A stretch of 64,000 bases of DNA, taken from the NCBI GenBank assembly GCA_963707875.1, contig CAVPRU010000002.1, positions 438,442-502,441 on the forward strand. Reading direction: 5' to 3'. Made by a program: the position numbers and the translations under genes. Of this stretch, positions 7,259 through 18,300 are shown one piece after another (within the stretch, counting starts at the first letter, position 1; the number at the start of each line of letters is the position of its first letter). The stretch comes from SZUA-320 sp963707875. Its GTDB lineage: Bacteria > Gemmatimonadota > Gemmatimonadetes > Gemmatimonadales > GWC2-71-9. The notes beneath the pieces were generated by a model that ran no database searches, was not told the origin of the DNA, and worked only from the letters and a program-made list of their open reading frames with translations.

Positions 7259-10105
7259 CTACTGCATCCAGTCGTCCCGGAGCACGACGAGATTCCGGGT
7301 GTAGTCCTTCCCTCCCACCGTCAGCGTCACCCGGTAGACACCCGGCTCGGCTTGGCGCGCTATTTGGGGCGGCCCGCCCTGACCGCCGCCCCCCCCTCCG
7401 CCGGAGCAGATGCCGCCGAATCCACCGAAGCCCTGGCCGGGCGTGGCCGGTCGGCGATCGCTGCACAGATTCCACTGAACCCGGTTCATCCCGGCGGTCC
7501 CGGAGCCGTCCAGGGTGCGGAACACCTCTCCGCTCGCCAGGTCGGTGATGGTGATCTTGACCCCCTTGGCCGAGGTCTTGAGGAGATAGCTGATGGCGGT
7601 GCCGGCAGGCGCGTTCTCCCCCTCGAAGTTCTTGGAGCCGGTGACAGAACGCCGCTGCCGGATGTCGGTCTTCCAGGCCACCGCCTGCCGTGACTGGAAG
7701 AGATGGACATCCTCCGTGACCTCGGCCAACTGCTGCAAGGCGGTGACATCGTCCATGATCCAGATGCTCCGTCCGTGGGTCGAGAGCACCAGGTCGTTAT
7801 CCCGCGGGTGGATCAGCACGTCGTCGATCCGAACCACCGGCAGGTTGGTCATGAACGGCTTCCAGCTGCCGCCCTCGTCGAGGGAGACGAAGAACCCGAA
7901 CTCGGTGCCGGCGTAGAGCAGCCTGGCGTGCTTCGGGTCCTGACGCACGGTGTTGACGTTGCCCATGGCCGGCAGGTTCGTGGCGATATTCTGCCAGGTC
8001 TTGCCGTAGTCCCGGGTGACAAAGACGTACGGCCGGAGGTCGTCGCTCCGGTGCCCGTCCAGTGAGGCGTAGGCGGTGGCCGGATCGAACCAGGAGGCCT
8101 CCACCCGCGAGACGTAGTACTCAGGCGCCCCGCTGGGCAGGTTGCGGCTCACCTCGGTCCACCGGGTGCCTCCGTCCTGACTCAGCTGGATGTTGCCGTC
8201 GTCGGTGCCGACCCAGATGACCCCGGGCACCACCGGGGATTCACTGATGGTGGTCACGGTGCCATAGCTGCTCACCCCGTCGTTCTTGGATGGGACGCAG
8301 GTACCCATCCGGGCCCGGCCACAGGAGGGAAGGGTCCCGGCAAGCCCCATGATGGCCCGTCCGTCGCGATCGATCTGACGGGTGAGATCCTCACTCATGG
8401 TCCAAGTCTCGCCCCGGTCCCGGGAGACGAAGAACCGGTTGCCGCCGATCAGCACCGTCTGGGGGTTGTGGGGGGAGAGCAGCAGGGGAGTGCTCCAGTT
8501 CCAACGGAGCCGGGTGGTGGCCGGGGGCGCCGGGGCGATGTTGCCGGCATTGTTGCCGAACCGGGGCCGGATGGTGCTGGTCTCTCCGGTCCGGAGGTCG
8601 ACCCGATTCATGTTGCCCCCCTGGCTCTCGGAGAACATCATCAGGTGGTCGGTCGGGTCCACCGCGGTATAGAAGCCATCGCCGCCTCCAACCCGGTACC
8701 AGTCCTGTGCCAGGATCGGCCCGCTCCGGGTGGAACTGGGCCCACACCAGCTGCCGTTGTCCTGGAGTCCGGTGCAGACATAATACGGACGGCGCATGTC
8801 CACCGACGCATGGTAGGGCTGCCCGACGGCCCAGGTCCGAAGCGACTCCCAGGTATCCCCGCCATCGCGCGTCAGGTCGACCGATCCGTCGTTGCCATAC
8901 ATCACATGCCGACCATCGGCCGGATCGATCCAGATCGCGTGATGGTCCACGTGACCCATGCCCTGAAGGGTCTTCCATTCCTTGCCACCGTCGGTGGACT
9001 TGAAGGCTGGTGCCCCACCGGTGAAGACGGTGTTCTCGTCGCTTGGGTCGATCCGGATCTGGCTGTAGTACATGGGCCGGTTGTTCTGGTTGCTGCGGAA
9101 CTCCCAGCGCTGGCCCCCGTCGGTCGAGCGCCAGACCCCGGACACCTTGTCATCCGGTGGCAGGTTCTGTTGCCCTTGGCCGCCCCCTCCCCCGCCCTGG
9201 GCCGGCTGAGCTCCGGCCGCCTTGGGCTCCCGGTCAGGACCCACCTCGATCTGGGCATAGATGACCTGTGGATTGCTGGGGGAGATATCGAGCCCGATCC
9301 GGCCCATGGTGCCCTCGGGCAGACCGCGGCCGGTGACCCGGATCCAGGTCTCTCCCTCGTCTTCGCTCTTCCAGATTCCACTGCCCGGGCCGCCCCCCGC
9401 AAAGCCGAACGCGGTCCGCTGGCGCTGATACGTGGCCGCCCAGAGCACCTGGGGATTGGCGGGATGGATGACCAGGTCGGTGGCTCCGGTGTGCTGGTCA
9501 ACGAACAGGACCTTCCTCCAGCTCTTGCCGCCGTCGCTGCTCTTGAAGACCCCGCGTTCGTCGTTCGGGCCGAACAGGTGTCCGACCGCCGCCACCCAGA
9601 CGATCTCGGGGTTGGTGGGGTGGACCACGACCCGGGCAATGCTCTGAGTCTGTTCCAGACCCAGGTGGGCGAAGCTCTGACCGCCGTCATTGGACCGGTA
9701 CATCCCGTATCCGAATGAAGAACTCTGCCGATTGTTCGGCTCGCCGGTACCGACGTAGAGGATCTGCGGGTTGGAGGGTGCCAGCGCCAGGTCCCCGATG
9801 GAGTGGGTCTGGTAGGAATCGAAGATCGGCGTGAAGGTCGTGCCGCCATTGATGGTCTTCCAGATTCCCCCGGTGGCGAACCCGACGTAGTACTCCGACC
9901 CGTCGTTGGGGTTGACGGCGATGTCATCCACCCGCCCCCCTTGCCCGACCGGACCGATGGAGCGCCAGCGGAACCCCTGCAGCATCGGGTCCGTGGCCTG
10001 ATTCACCATGCCGGCGCCCGGCTGGGCTTCAGATGGCGGGGCGAGAACCAGGAGGGCAGGCAGCACGAGGGTCACGGCAAGCCATCGGGAGGATCTCATC
10101 GTCAT
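7259..10105 (-). CDS. Secreted sortilin/VPS10-like BNR-repeat protein
   Basis: A 948-residue protein with a signal peptide (first ~27 residues, ending PPSEAQ). It then has a long beta-propeller region with many BNR/Asp-box motifs of the S-x-D-x-G-x-T-W type (SSDGGKSW, STDGGQRW, SRDRGETW, TRDYGKTW, SLDEGGSW). The last ~150 residues form an Ig-like tail with IVVLRDDW-type strands. Such proteins are abundant in Gemmatimonadota and Acidobacteriota and are annotated as VPS10-domain or glycosyl-hydrolase-like; no enzymatic activity can be read from the sequence. I chose the ATG at 10105, which has GGAG upstream, over an ATG 14 codons earlier. A paralog lies at 25.8-28.6 kb. Confidence 0.85.
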   Translation of the reverse strand: MTMRSSRWLAVTLVLPALLVLAPPSEAQPGAGMVNQATDPMLQGFRWRSIGPVGQGGRVDDIAVNPNDGSEYYVGFATGGIWKTINGGTTFTPIFDSYQTHSIGDLALAPSNPQILYVGTGEPNNRQSSSFGYGMYRSNDGGQSFAHLGLEQTQSIARVVVHPTNPEIVWVAAVGHLFGPNDERGVFKSSDGGKSWRKVLFVDQHTGATDLVIHPANPQVLWAATYQRQRTAFGFAGGGPGSGIWKSEDEGETWIRVTGRGLPEGTMGRIGLDISPSNPQVIYAQIEVGPDREPKAAGAQPAQGGGGGGQGQQNLPPDDKVSGVWRSTDGGQRWEFRSNQNNRPMYYSQIRIDPSDENTVFTGGAPAFKSTDGGKEWKTLQGMGHVDHHAIWIDPADGRHVMYGNDGSVDLTRDGGDTWESLRTWAVGQPYHASVDMRRPYYVCTGLQDNGSWCGPSSTRSGPILAQDWYRVGGGDGFYTAVDPTDHLMMFSESQGGNMNRVDLRTGETSTIRPRFGNNAGNIAPAPPATTRLRWNWSTPLLLSPHNPQTVLIGGNRFFVSRDRGETWTMSEDLTRQIDRDGRAIMGLAGTLPSCGRARMGTCVPSKNDGVSSYGTVTTISESPVVPGVIWVGTDDGNIQLSQDGGTRWTEVSRNLPSGAPEYYVSRVEASWFDPATAYASLDGHRSDDLRPYVFVTRDYGKTWQNIATNLPAMGNVNTVRQDPKHARLLYAGTEFGFFVSLDEGGSWKPFMTNLPVVRIDDVLIHPRDNDLVLSTHGRSIWIMDDVTALQQLAEVTEDVHLFQSRQAVAWKTDIRQRRSVTGSKNFEGENAPAGTAISYLLKTSAKGVKITITDLASGEVFRTLDGSGTAGMNRVQWNLCSDRRPATPGQGFGGFGGICSGGGGGGGQGGPPQIARQAEPGVYRVTLTVGGKDYTRNLVVLRDDWMQ

Positions 10106-10130
10106 GGCGCGCTCTCCGGCAGGTCGAGTG

Positions 10131-11447
10131 TTAGTAGGGCAATCCATTTCGGTCGACTGTCAGGACGGTCTGCAACAGCGTGTTGGCGCCGTGCACGACA
10201 TCGTCCGGGCTGGTGTACTCGTCCGGTGAGTGACTGATGCCGCCTCGACTCGGGATGAAGATCATCGCCGTCGGGGCGATCCTCGCCATCTGCTGGGCGT
10301 CGTGCCCGGCCCCGCTCGGCAGCGAGTGGGTCGTGAGGCCCAGTCCATCGGCACTCGCCGCAATCATGGTCCGCAACTCGCCGCTCATCAGGGCCGGGGC
10401 GCTGGTGTAGCTCCTGTCGAACGAGAACCGGGTGCCGGTATCCTGTTCGACGTTCCGGGCGATGTCGTGGAACCGCTCTTCCAGCCGGTCCAGAGTGGCG
10501 ACCGCGAGGTCTCGATAGTCAATGGAGAATACCACCCGCCCGGGCACCACGTTGGGGGCGCCGGGCTGGGCCGCGATCCGGCCCACGGTGGCCACCTGAC
10601 GCCCAGGCATCGCCCGGACCATCCGGTTCAACTCCACCGCAAACTGGGCCGCGGCCAGCATGGCGTCCTGCCGGTGGTCCATCGGCGTGGTCCCCGCGTG
10701 ATTGGCGAATCCATCCACGGTCACCTCGAACTCGCGCAGACTGACGATCCCCTCGACGACCCCGATGGTCTTGCCCAACGTCTCGAGGGTGCCGCCCTGC
10801 TCGATGTGGAGTTCCAGGTAGCAGAGGGTCTGGTCGGCTGATCGGCGGGCCTCGTCGAGTCGGGCGACATCCCCGCCCAGGAAGCCGATCCCCTCCCGCA
10901 AGGTCCGGCCCGAGCTGGCCACCCGGTTGAGGTCATTGTCCGTGAGGCCACCCGCCATGAGCTTGCTGCCGACGAGGCCGCCCTCTTCGTTCTGAAAGAC
11001 GACCACTTCAAGGGGGTGCCGGGTGCGCGCATTGCGGGAGGCCAGCGTCCGGACGGCTTCGATCGAGGAGAGCACGCCGACATCGCCATCGTAGTTGCCG
11101 CCGTTGGGGACCGAATCGATGTGTGATCCGAAGAGAATCGCCGGAGCCCCTGTCTCGGTACCCTCACGCCGCCCGAGAATGTTGCCGGCGGTGTCGATCC
11201 GGACCTCGAGCCCCGCCTCCTGCATTAGCCGGAGGATGTACTCGCGACCCTGCCGATCGGCGTCGGTGTACGCCATCCGCCGGGTTCCGGTCGGGCTCTT
11301 CCCGAACTCGGCCAACCGCACCAGCTGTTCGTTGACGCGGTCGCCGTCGACCCGAACCGTCGCGCCTGCCGAGGCTGAGCCGGTCGAGATCCAGATCGGG
11401 GTCGTCCCCGCCGCCACCATGCCTCCTACAAACGTCCTGCGGTCCAT
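10131..11447 (-). CDS. M20-family hydantoinase/carbamoylase-type amidohydrolase, Tat-exported
   Basis: A 438-residue zinc hydrolase related to N-carbamoyl-L-amino-acid hydrolase and allantoate amidohydrolase. Motifs are GSHIDSVPNGGNYDGDVG, FQNEEGGLVGS and ELHIEQG, with the HAGTTPM dimer loop. It begins MDRRTFVGGMVAAG, a twin-arginine signal, so it probably acts in the periplasm. AGGAGG precedes the ATG. It lies 14 bp downstream of an arginase-family gene and 25 bp upstream of the BNR gene. The pairing suggests degradation of ureide, guanidino or carbamoyl nitrogen compounds; the exact substrate is not determinable. Confidence 0.85.
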   Translation of the reverse strand: MDRRTFVGGMVAAGTTPIWISTGSASAGATVRVDGDRVNEQLVRLAEFGKSPTGTRRMAYTDADRQGREYILRLMQEAGLEVRIDTAGNILGRREGTETGAPAILFGSHIDSVPNGGNYDGDVGVLSSIEAVRTLASRNARTRHPLEVVVFQNEEGGLVGSKLMAGGLTDNDLNRVASSGRTLREGIGFLGGDVARLDEARRSADQTLCYLELHIEQGGTLETLGKTIGVVEGIVSLREFEVTVDGFANHAGTTPMDHRQDAMLAAAQFAVELNRMVRAMPGRQVATVGRIAAQPGAPNVVPGRVVFSIDYRDLAVATLDRLEERFHDIARNVEQDTGTRFSFDRSYTSAPALMSGELRTMIAASADGLGLTTHSLPSGAGHDAQQMARIAPTAMIFIPSRGGISHSPDEYTSPDDVVHGANTLLQTVLTVDRNGLPY

Positions 11448-11461
11448 GGTTCCTCCTGGGG

Positions 11462-12268
11462 TCAGCCGCGAGGTCCGGCGAGCACGGCGGCCAGTTCCTT
11501 GATCAGTTTGACGGCGACCGCGGCCGTCTGTCCATGGGCATCGACCGACGGGTTGCATTCCACCAGGTCCGCCCCGACCACCTCCCCATGGACCTTCTGC
11601 AGCAGGCCGATCGCCTCCCGGGTGGTGAGTCCCCCCGGCTCCGGGTGGGACACCCCGGGGGCGAAGGCCGGATCGAGGACGTCGAGGTCGAACGAGATGT
11701 AGACCGGGCCATCGAAGAACAACCCCATCGGGCGACCCCAGTCCTTCATCGGAATCTGTTCGACGGCATGCTGCTCGACCAGCGCGAGCTGGGGCGGGGT
11801 GGCCGAGCGAATCCCCACCTGCACCAGTCGGCTGATCAGCCCGTCCTCCAGGGCGCGGGCAAAGGGACAGGCGTGGCTGTACCGGTCGCCATCGAAGACG
11901 GGGTAGAGATCGGGATGGGCATCAAAGTGCAGCACTTCGAGGAGGCCGTGGACGGCCCGCATCGCTCGAAGTGCCGGGTAGGTTATCGAGTGATCTCCGC
12001 CCAGGATGAGTGGCCGTTCGCCGGCCGCCAGCAACTCGGCCACCCGGGCCTCGACTGCCGTCCGGGTCTCGGCGGCATCCCCCACCGCCACATCCCCGGC
12101 ATCCCGCAACTGGCCCGGGGCGCCCAGATTGAGACCGGATTCGGTGTGGAGGTTCGAGTACTCGCGGGCCCGGTCCCAGGCGGCCCGGATGGCGGCAGGC
12201 CCGCCGGCAGGGCCGCGGCGGTAGGAAGACGACGCGTCGTAGGGGACCCCCAGCAGGGCGACTGTCAT
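11462..12268 (-). CDS. Arginase/agmatinase-family ureohydrolase
   Basis: A 268-residue binuclear-manganese hydrolase. The metal-binding motifs are all present: GGDHS (about residue 95), FDAHPD (about 119) and SFDLDVLDP (about 197). The family includes arginase, agmatinase, formimidoylglutamase and guanidinobutyrase, which release urea or formamide. The substrate-loop sequence does not let me choose. The start at 12268 gives an N-terminus beginning with the LLGVPYDASSSYRRGP motif; the ORF extends 60 codons further but shows no homology-like sequence. It heads the reverse-strand group with the M20 amidohydrolase. Confidence 0.85.
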   Translation of the reverse strand: MTVALLGVPYDASSSYRRGPAGGPAAIRAAWDRAREYSNLHTESGLNLGAPGQLRDAGDVAVGDAAETRTAVEARVAELLAAGERPLILGGDHSITYPALRAMRAVHGLLEVLHFDAHPDLYPVFDGDRYSHACPFARALEDGLISRLVQVGIRSATPPQLALVEQHAVEQIPMKDWGRPMGLFFDGPVYISFDLDVLDPAFAPGVSHPEPGGLTTREAIGLLQKVHGEVVGADLVECNPSVDAHGQTAAVAVKLIKELAAVLAGPRG

Positions 12269-12371
12269 AGGCCGGGCATGGTATACCGTCCCGGGCTCCG
12301 GCGCGACCCCCGAAGCCCGATTCCCGGCCATCCACCTTGCCGGACGACGTCCTGGCGACGAAATTGCAACA

Positions 12372-12773
12372 ATGCTCGGCATGGGTACTTCCGTCCGACG
12401 GCACTTGCTTCGCCCCCTCCTGGGGGCCGGCCTGCTGCTGTTCGTCACCGCCCCGGTGGCGGCGGCCGAGGGTGGTCACGGCCACTGTGAGGCGCCAGCC
12501 GAGGCCGCGCCTGAGGTTACCCAAGTGACGGTGACGGTGGCTCCCGCGACGATCGGATCCGCCGAGGAACCATGCCCGGACTGTCCCGAAACCCATTGTG
12601 CGACCCACCTGCCCTGCTCAGTGAGCGGTGCGCCGGCACTGGTGGGCCAGGCGATGATCAGGGTCACCCAGATTGCTCCGACGGCCCTCGCCTGGCGGCC
12701 CGGGGTCATGCCCCCGGTGTCTGACAACCCCGCTCCACCGACCCCCCCTCCCAACGGCCTCGCGGTTCTCTAG
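12372..12773 (+). CDS. Small secreted Cys/His-containing protein ahead of metal efflux genes
   Basis: A 133-residue protein of unknown family with a signal peptide (about residues 5-31, LLLFVTAPVAAA). A short mature part contains HGHCE, CPDCPETHC and LPC motifs and a Pro-rich C-terminus. The Cys/His pairs could bind metal, which fits its place 40 bp upstream of the CusCBA-like operon, as seen for small periplasmic proteins linked to copper or zinc efflux. A second ATG at 12381 is an alternative start. Function is inferred from context only. Confidence 0.6.
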   Translation: MLGMGTSVRRHLLRPLLGAGLLLFVTAPVAAAEGGHGHCEAPAEAAPEVTQVTVTVAPATIGSAEEPCPDCPETHCATHLPCSVSGAPALVGQAMIRVTQIAPTALAWRPGVMPPVSDNPAPPTPPPNGLAVL

Positions 12774-12813
12774 TCCGGCGTTTCCGCTCGACCTGAACTG
12801 AACGAGGCACAAT

Positions 12814-14079
12814 ATGATTGGCGTACCTGCGGTCGCTCTGGCGGCCGTGCTGGGGCTTGGTGGTCCTCCGGGACATCCGGCACCGCATGCGTTCTCCGAC
12901 ACGCTCCGGCTTTCCGAAGCCGTGGCCATGGCCCGCGAGGCCAACCCGATGCTCCGGGCCGAGCAGCTTCAGGCCAGGGCCAGCGCGGAGCGCGCCGGGC
13001 AGGCCGGGGCCTGGCCCGAACCACGGCTGGCCCTGGGGTTCAAGAACCGTCCGATCGACGGGTTTGGCACCGAGGAGATGATGACCATGAACACGGTCGA
13101 GGTCTCTCAGATGGTGCCCTGGCCAGGCAAGCGGGGCCTCGATCGGGTCCGGGGACAGGGGACCGCATTGGCGGATTCCCTGGCGGCCCTCGAGGCCGAG
13201 GTGAACCTCGGTGCCCGGGTGGCAGCGCTCTACTTCTCCATGGCCGCCGCCGACCGCTCGCTCCAGGTCATGGAGGAGACCCGCCAGCTGCTGCAGGCCT
13301 TTCAGGAGACCACCACCGCGATGTATGGGGTGGGGGAGGCAATCCAGCAGGACGTCCTCCAGGCCCAGGTGGCGGTGGCCCGGATGAGCGGGGACATCGT
13401 GGTCATGCAGCAGGACCGGCTCGCCGCCCAGGCACGGTTCAACGCGCTGCTCGGTCGCGCGCCGGAGACCGCGGTCGGGTCGCTCGAACTCCCCGATGTC
13501 GGCCCCGGTCTGCCCTCGGTCGATTCGCTGATGCGCCTCGCCAGTGCCGGTCGGCCCGCCCTGGCGGCGGCCGCCGCCCGGGTGGGTTCGGCCACCGCCG
13601 GCCTTGCGGCTGCCCGGAAGGAATGGTGGCCGGACCTCATGGTGGCGGTCGAATACGGCCAGCGTCCCCGCTACAACGACATGATGAGCCTGATGGTCGG
13701 GTTCTCGGTGCCGATCACCGGTGGGTCGCGCCAGCGTCCCATGCAGCGCGAGATGCAGGCGATGGAGGCGATGGCTGAGGCCTCCGCCCGGGATCTCGAG
13801 AACGAGACTTTCGCGATGCTCGCTGAGCAGCGCGCCATGGCGGAACGGGCCCGCACCCTGGCCGGGCTCTATCGCACCCAGGTCCTCCCCCAGGCACGCG
13901 CGTCGGTGGCCTCGGCCCAGAGTGCCTACCGGGTCGGGCAGGCCGATTTCATGACCCTGGTCGAGAGCCAGATGACCGTCAATCGCTACCGCCTCGAGGA
14001 AATCCGGCTTGCCGCGGAGTATCACACCGCGGCTGTGGCCATCCGGGCCCTGCTCGGTGAACGGGAGAATGGACAATGA
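12814..14079 (+). CDS. TolC-family outer-membrane efflux protein (CusC/CzcC type)
   Basis: A 421-residue outer-membrane factor with two OEP repeats (about 35-215 and 235-415) of long coiled-coil helices. Typical features are SEAVAMAREANPMLRAE near the start and the repeated ALLGRAPE / ALLGERE helix ends. It starts with a probable signal peptide. It forms the exit duct for the RND pump encoded two genes downstream and is coupled to the adaptor gene by an ATGA overlap. Confidence 0.88.
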   Translation: MIGVPAVALAAVLGLGGPPGHPAPHAFSDTLRLSEAVAMAREANPMLRAEQLQARASAERAGQAGAWPEPRLALGFKNRPIDGFGTEEMMTMNTVEVSQMVPWPGKRGLDRVRGQGTALADSLAALEAEVNLGARVAALYFSMAAADRSLQVMEETRQLLQAFQETTTAMYGVGEAIQQDVLQAQVAVARMSGDIVVMQQDRLAAQARFNALLGRAPETAVGSLELPDVGPGLPSVDSLMRLASAGRPALAAAAARVGSATAGLAAARKEWWPDLMVAVEYGQRPRYNDMMSLMVGFSVPITGGSRQRPMQREMQAMEAMAEASARDLENETFAMLAEQRAMAERARTLAGLYRTQVLPQARASVASAQSAYRVGQADFMTLVESQMTVNRYRLEEIRLAAEYHTAAVAIRALLGERENGQ

Positions 14080-15302
14080 GAACGTCGCTTGGGGTGGTGA
14101 TCGGGCTGCTCGCCATGGTGGGTTGCACCCGCCAGGTGGCGGAATCGCCCATGGCGGGAATGACCGCCGAGGAACACGCCCGGATGATGGCCGGGGGAAC
14201 CCAGGGCGCAGTGGACAGTGCCGGGGTGCAGGTCCGTGACCCGGTCCATCTGACCGTCGAGCAGGAGAACGCCCTGGGAGTGGTGTATGCCGTGGTGACT
14301 CGGGGACCGCTGACCCGGACGATCCGGACGGTGGGGCAGATTCAGCCCCCCGAGACGGCCATCGCCGAGGTGACCACCAAGGTGGAGGGATTCATCGAAG
14401 CGCTGGCCGTTGGGGCCACGGGAGAGACGGTCCGGGCCGGGGCACCACTGGTGACCCTCTACAGTCCGGCCCTGGTCGCGGCGCAGGAGGAACTGCTCAC
14501 CGCCCGACGGCTGGCGCTCTCGCTCGATTCGACCGCGGGGCCGGCCTGGCAGAACGCACAGGCCCTGCTGGCCGCGGCACGGCGGCGGCTGCTCTGGTGG
14601 GATGTGCCCGAAGCGTGGGTGACTAGGGTGGAGACCTCCGGGGTGGTGCAGCGGACCCTGACACTCCCGGCACCGGTCTCCGGGGTCGTGCTGGAGAAGC
14701 TGGCTGTGGTCGGCCAGCGGGTCATGTCCGGGATGCCGCTCTACCGGATCGCCGGGCTGGAGCGGGTCTGGGTGGAAGGCGACGTCTTCGAGCAGGACCT
14801 CCGGTTCGTCCGGGTCGGGTCCGAGGCCCACATCGAGGTTAGCGCCTATCCCGGCGAGCACAGCATGGCGCAGATCAGCTTCATCTACCCGATTCTCGAT
14901 GCGACGAGCCGAACCAATCGGATCCGGCTGGTGCTGCCCAATCCCGGGCTTCGACTGAAGCCCGGGATGTTTGCCACGATCTACCTCGATGTGACCCAGG
15001 GCGCAGCGCTGATGGTGCCGAGCGGAGCGGTGATCGCAACCGGCGAACGCAACCTGGTGTTCGTCCGGACCGCCGAGGGAATGCTGGTGCCGCGGCCGGT
15101 GGTGGTGGGTGTCCGGGCTGGGGAAATGGTGGAGATCCTCGACGGGCTCGCCGAGGGGGAGACCGTGGTGCGGTCGGCCAACTTCCTGGTCGATGCGGAA
15201 TCCCGGCTCGGCTCGACCGGCGCCGGGATGCCCGGCATGCAGCATGGCCAGCCGGCCACGCCCGTCAAACCGACGCCCGAGCCGGAGCCCCGGCATGATT
15301 GA
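14076..15302 (+). CDS. RND efflux periplasmic adaptor lipoprotein (CusB type)
   Basis: A 408-residue membrane-fusion protein. The lipobox LLAMVGC (about 11-17) implies anchoring to a membrane by lipid. The mature N-terminus is Met/His-rich (SPMAGMTAEEHARMMAG), like the metal-binding tail of CusB, which favours copper or silver as substrate. The barrel-sandwich and alpha-hairpin regions follow (about 80-260), then the membrane-proximal domain. It overlaps the upstream gene (ATGA), and the pump start lies within its last codons. Confidence 0.88.
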   Translation: MRTSLGVVIGLLAMVGCTRQVAESPMAGMTAEEHARMMAGGTQGAVDSAGVQVRDPVHLTVEQENALGVVYAVVTRGPLTRTIRTVGQIQPPETAIAEVTTKVEGFIEALAVGATGETVRAGAPLVTLYSPALVAAQEELLTARRLALSLDSTAGPAWQNAQALLAAARRRLLWWDVPEAWVTRVETSGVVQRTLTLPAPVSGVVLEKLAVVGQRVMSGMPLYRIAGLERVWVEGDVFEQDLRFVRVGSEAHIEVSAYPGEHSMAQISFIYPILDATSRTNRIRLVLPNPGLRLKPGMFATIYLDVTQGAALMVPSGAVIATGERNLVFVRTAEGMLVPRPVVVGVRAGEMVEILDGLAEGETVVRSANFLVDAESRLGSTGAGMPGMQHGQPATPVKPTPEPEPRHD

Positions 15303-18300
15303 GGCAATCATCGGCTGGTCGCTCCGGAATCGCGGGTTGGTCCTGATCGGGTCGCTGTTCCTCGCGCTGGCCGGCGTCCAGGCCATGCGCCAGACCCCGC
15401 TCGACGCGATCCCCGATCTGTCGGATGTCCAGGTCATCGTCCAGACCGAACTGTCGGAGCAGGCGCCCCAGATCGTCGAGGATCAGGTGACCTTCCCGAT
15501 CAGCTCCGAGATGCTCAAGGTGCCGGGTGCCCGGGTGGTCCGGGGCTATTCCTTCTTCGGCCTCAGTCTGGTGTATGTGATCTTCGAAGACGGCACCGAC
15601 CCGTACTGGGCCCGTTCCCGGGTGCTGGAATACCTCAACGGGATCCGCCAGCGGCTGCCCCGCGGGGCGGAACCGACGCTGGGTCCCGACGCCACCGGGG
15701 TGGGCTGGGTCTTCGAATACGTTCTCGAATCCGACCGGCACGACCTGGCCCAGCTCCGCACGCTGCAGGACTGGTACGTCCGGTACCAGTTGACGGCGGT
15801 GCCGGGGGTCAGCGAAGTCGCCAGTCTGGGCGGGTTTGTCAAACAGTACCAGGTGGAGGTCAACCCCGAGCGGCTCCGGGCCTTCGGGATCTCGGCCCCG
15901 GCCGTCGCCGAGGCGCTGGGAGCACACAACGCCGATATCGGCGCGCGGGTACTGGAGCTGGGCGGTCGGGAGTACATGATCCGGGGTCTCGGGTATCTGC
16001 AGGGCGTGGAAGACATTGAGCAGGTGGCGGTCGGCGCGACGCCCTCCGGGACGCCGATCCGGGTGGCCGACATTGCCAATGTCGTGGTCGGACCGGCCCC
16101 CCGTCGGGGGGTGGCCGACCTGGATGGTCGGGGTGAGGTTGTGGCGGGAATCGTGGTGATGCGGTTCGGCTCCGATGCCCTCGGGACCATCGAGGCAGTC
16201 AAGGAACGACTGGTCCAGATCCAGCGAGGCCTGCCGGAAGGGGTCCGGATCCGGCCGGTCTACGACCGGAGCGATCTGATCCACCGGGCCATCGGCACTC
16301 TGAGCGAGAAGTTGATCGAGGAGTCGGTGATCGTGGCGATCGTCACGATCCTGTTCCTGTTGCACGCCAGATCGGCCCTCGTGGCGATCATCACGCTCCC
16401 CCTCGGAATACTGTTCTCCTTCCTGGCCATGCGGGTCATCGGAGTCAGCGCCAACATCATGAGCCTCGGGGGCATCGCCATCGCTATCGGTGCCATGGTG
16501 GACGCGGCCATCGTGATGGTGGAGAACATGCACAAGCACCTGGAGCGCGCCGGACCTGATGCCGATCGGTGGGCGATCGTGCGGGAGAGTGCAGGGCAGG
16601 TGGGCCCTCCGCTCTTCGTCTCGCTGCTGGTGATCACCGCGAGCTTCCTGCCGGTCTTCGCCCTGGAGCAGCAGGAGGGGCGGCTGTTCCAGCCGCTGGC
16701 GTTCACCAAGACCTTCGCGATGGCCGGCGCCGCGCTCCTGTCGATCACCCTGGTGCCGGTGCTGATGGGCTACCTGATCCGAGGCAGGATCCGCTCCGAA
16801 CGGGCCAACCCGGCCAACCGGTTGCTCCAGTTCCTCTACGCCCCGGTGATCCGGTTTGCCCTTCGGCGACCCTGGGCGGTCATCGGCGGCGCCGTCGTCG
16901 TGCTGGCGGTGACGGTGGTGCCGTGGCAGAAGCTGGGCAGTGAGTTCATGCCGACCCTGCACGAGGGTTCGGTCCTGTTCATGCCGACCACGGTTCCCGG
17001 GGCATCCATCGGTCAGGCCCGAGACATCCTCCGCTGGCAGGACAGCGTCCTGGCCACCTTCCCGGAAGTCGCCTCGGTGTTCGGCAAGGCCGGCCGAGCG
17101 GGTACCGCGACCGACCCAGCGCCACTCGACATGTTCGAGACGACGATTACCCTCAGGCCGGAAGCGGAATGGCGGCCCGGGATGAACTACGAGCGGCTCA
17201 TCACCGCGATGGACAGCGCCACCCGGCTTCCCGGCGTGACCAACGCCTGGACCATGCCGATCAAGGGCCGGATCGACATGCTGGCCACAGGGGTCCGGAC
17301 CGCGGTCGGGGTCAAGATCTACGGACCCGATCTCGACACCCTGCAGGCCCTGGGCGAGCGTCTCGAGCGGATCCTCCAGCCCCTCCCGGGCATCCGAAGC
17401 GTGTTTGCGGAACGGGGGGTATCCGGCTACTACCTCGACATCGCCATCGATCGCGAGAAGGCGGCCCGCTACGGACTGACGACCGGTCAGATCCATGACG
17501 CCATCATGGCCACGGTAGGGGGCACCAGCGCGGCGGTGACCGTGGAGGGTCGTGAGCGCTATGAGGTGAACGTCCGCTATCCCCGGGAGCGACGCGACGA
17601 TATCCGGGACATCTCCCAGGTTCTGATCCCGGTAATGGGGGGATCGCAGATCCCCCTCGGCCAGGTCGCCCAAGTGCGGATCGTCTCCGGACCGATGGCG
17701 GTCAAGACCGAGAACGCCTTCCCGCTCACAACCGTGTTCGTCGACATCGGGGAAGGTCAGGATCTCGGCAGCTTCGTCGCGGGCGCCCAGGAACTGGTGG
17801 CCCGGGAACTGACCCTGCCCACCGGCTACACCCTGGCCTGGAGCGGCCAGTATGAGTTCATGCAACGGGTCCGCGAACGGCTCGTCGTGCTGGTCCCGGT
17901 GACGCTTGTCGTCATTCTGCTGCTGCTGTATCTCAACTTCCGCGGCCTGGCCGAGTGCCTGATCGTCATGCTGTCGGTGCCGTTCGCACTGGTGGGTGGG
18001 GTCTGGTACCTCTGGCTGGCGGGCTATCACACGAGTGTCGCGGTCTGGGTCGGGTTCATCGCGCTGGCCGGGGTGGCGGCTGAAACCGGAGTGGTGATGC
18101 TGATCTACCTCGACGAGGCCTGGCACCGGTTTCAGAAGGAAGGCCGGCTGCACTCCGCGGCCGATGTGGCTCTGGTGGTGCAGGAGGGAGCCGTCGAGCG
18201 ACTCCGTCCCAAGATCATGACCGTGCTCACCATCATCGCGGGACTGATGCCGATCCTCTGGTCCCACGGTACCGGAGCGGATGTCATGAAACGGATCGCT

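Noticed and set aside
15265..18267. A 1000-codon open frame on the reverse strand
   Set aside because: It lies exactly antisense to the CusA-type pump gene and is rich in Asp, His, Arg and Gly, typical of a GC-rich shadow frame; the forward frame has full family motifs.
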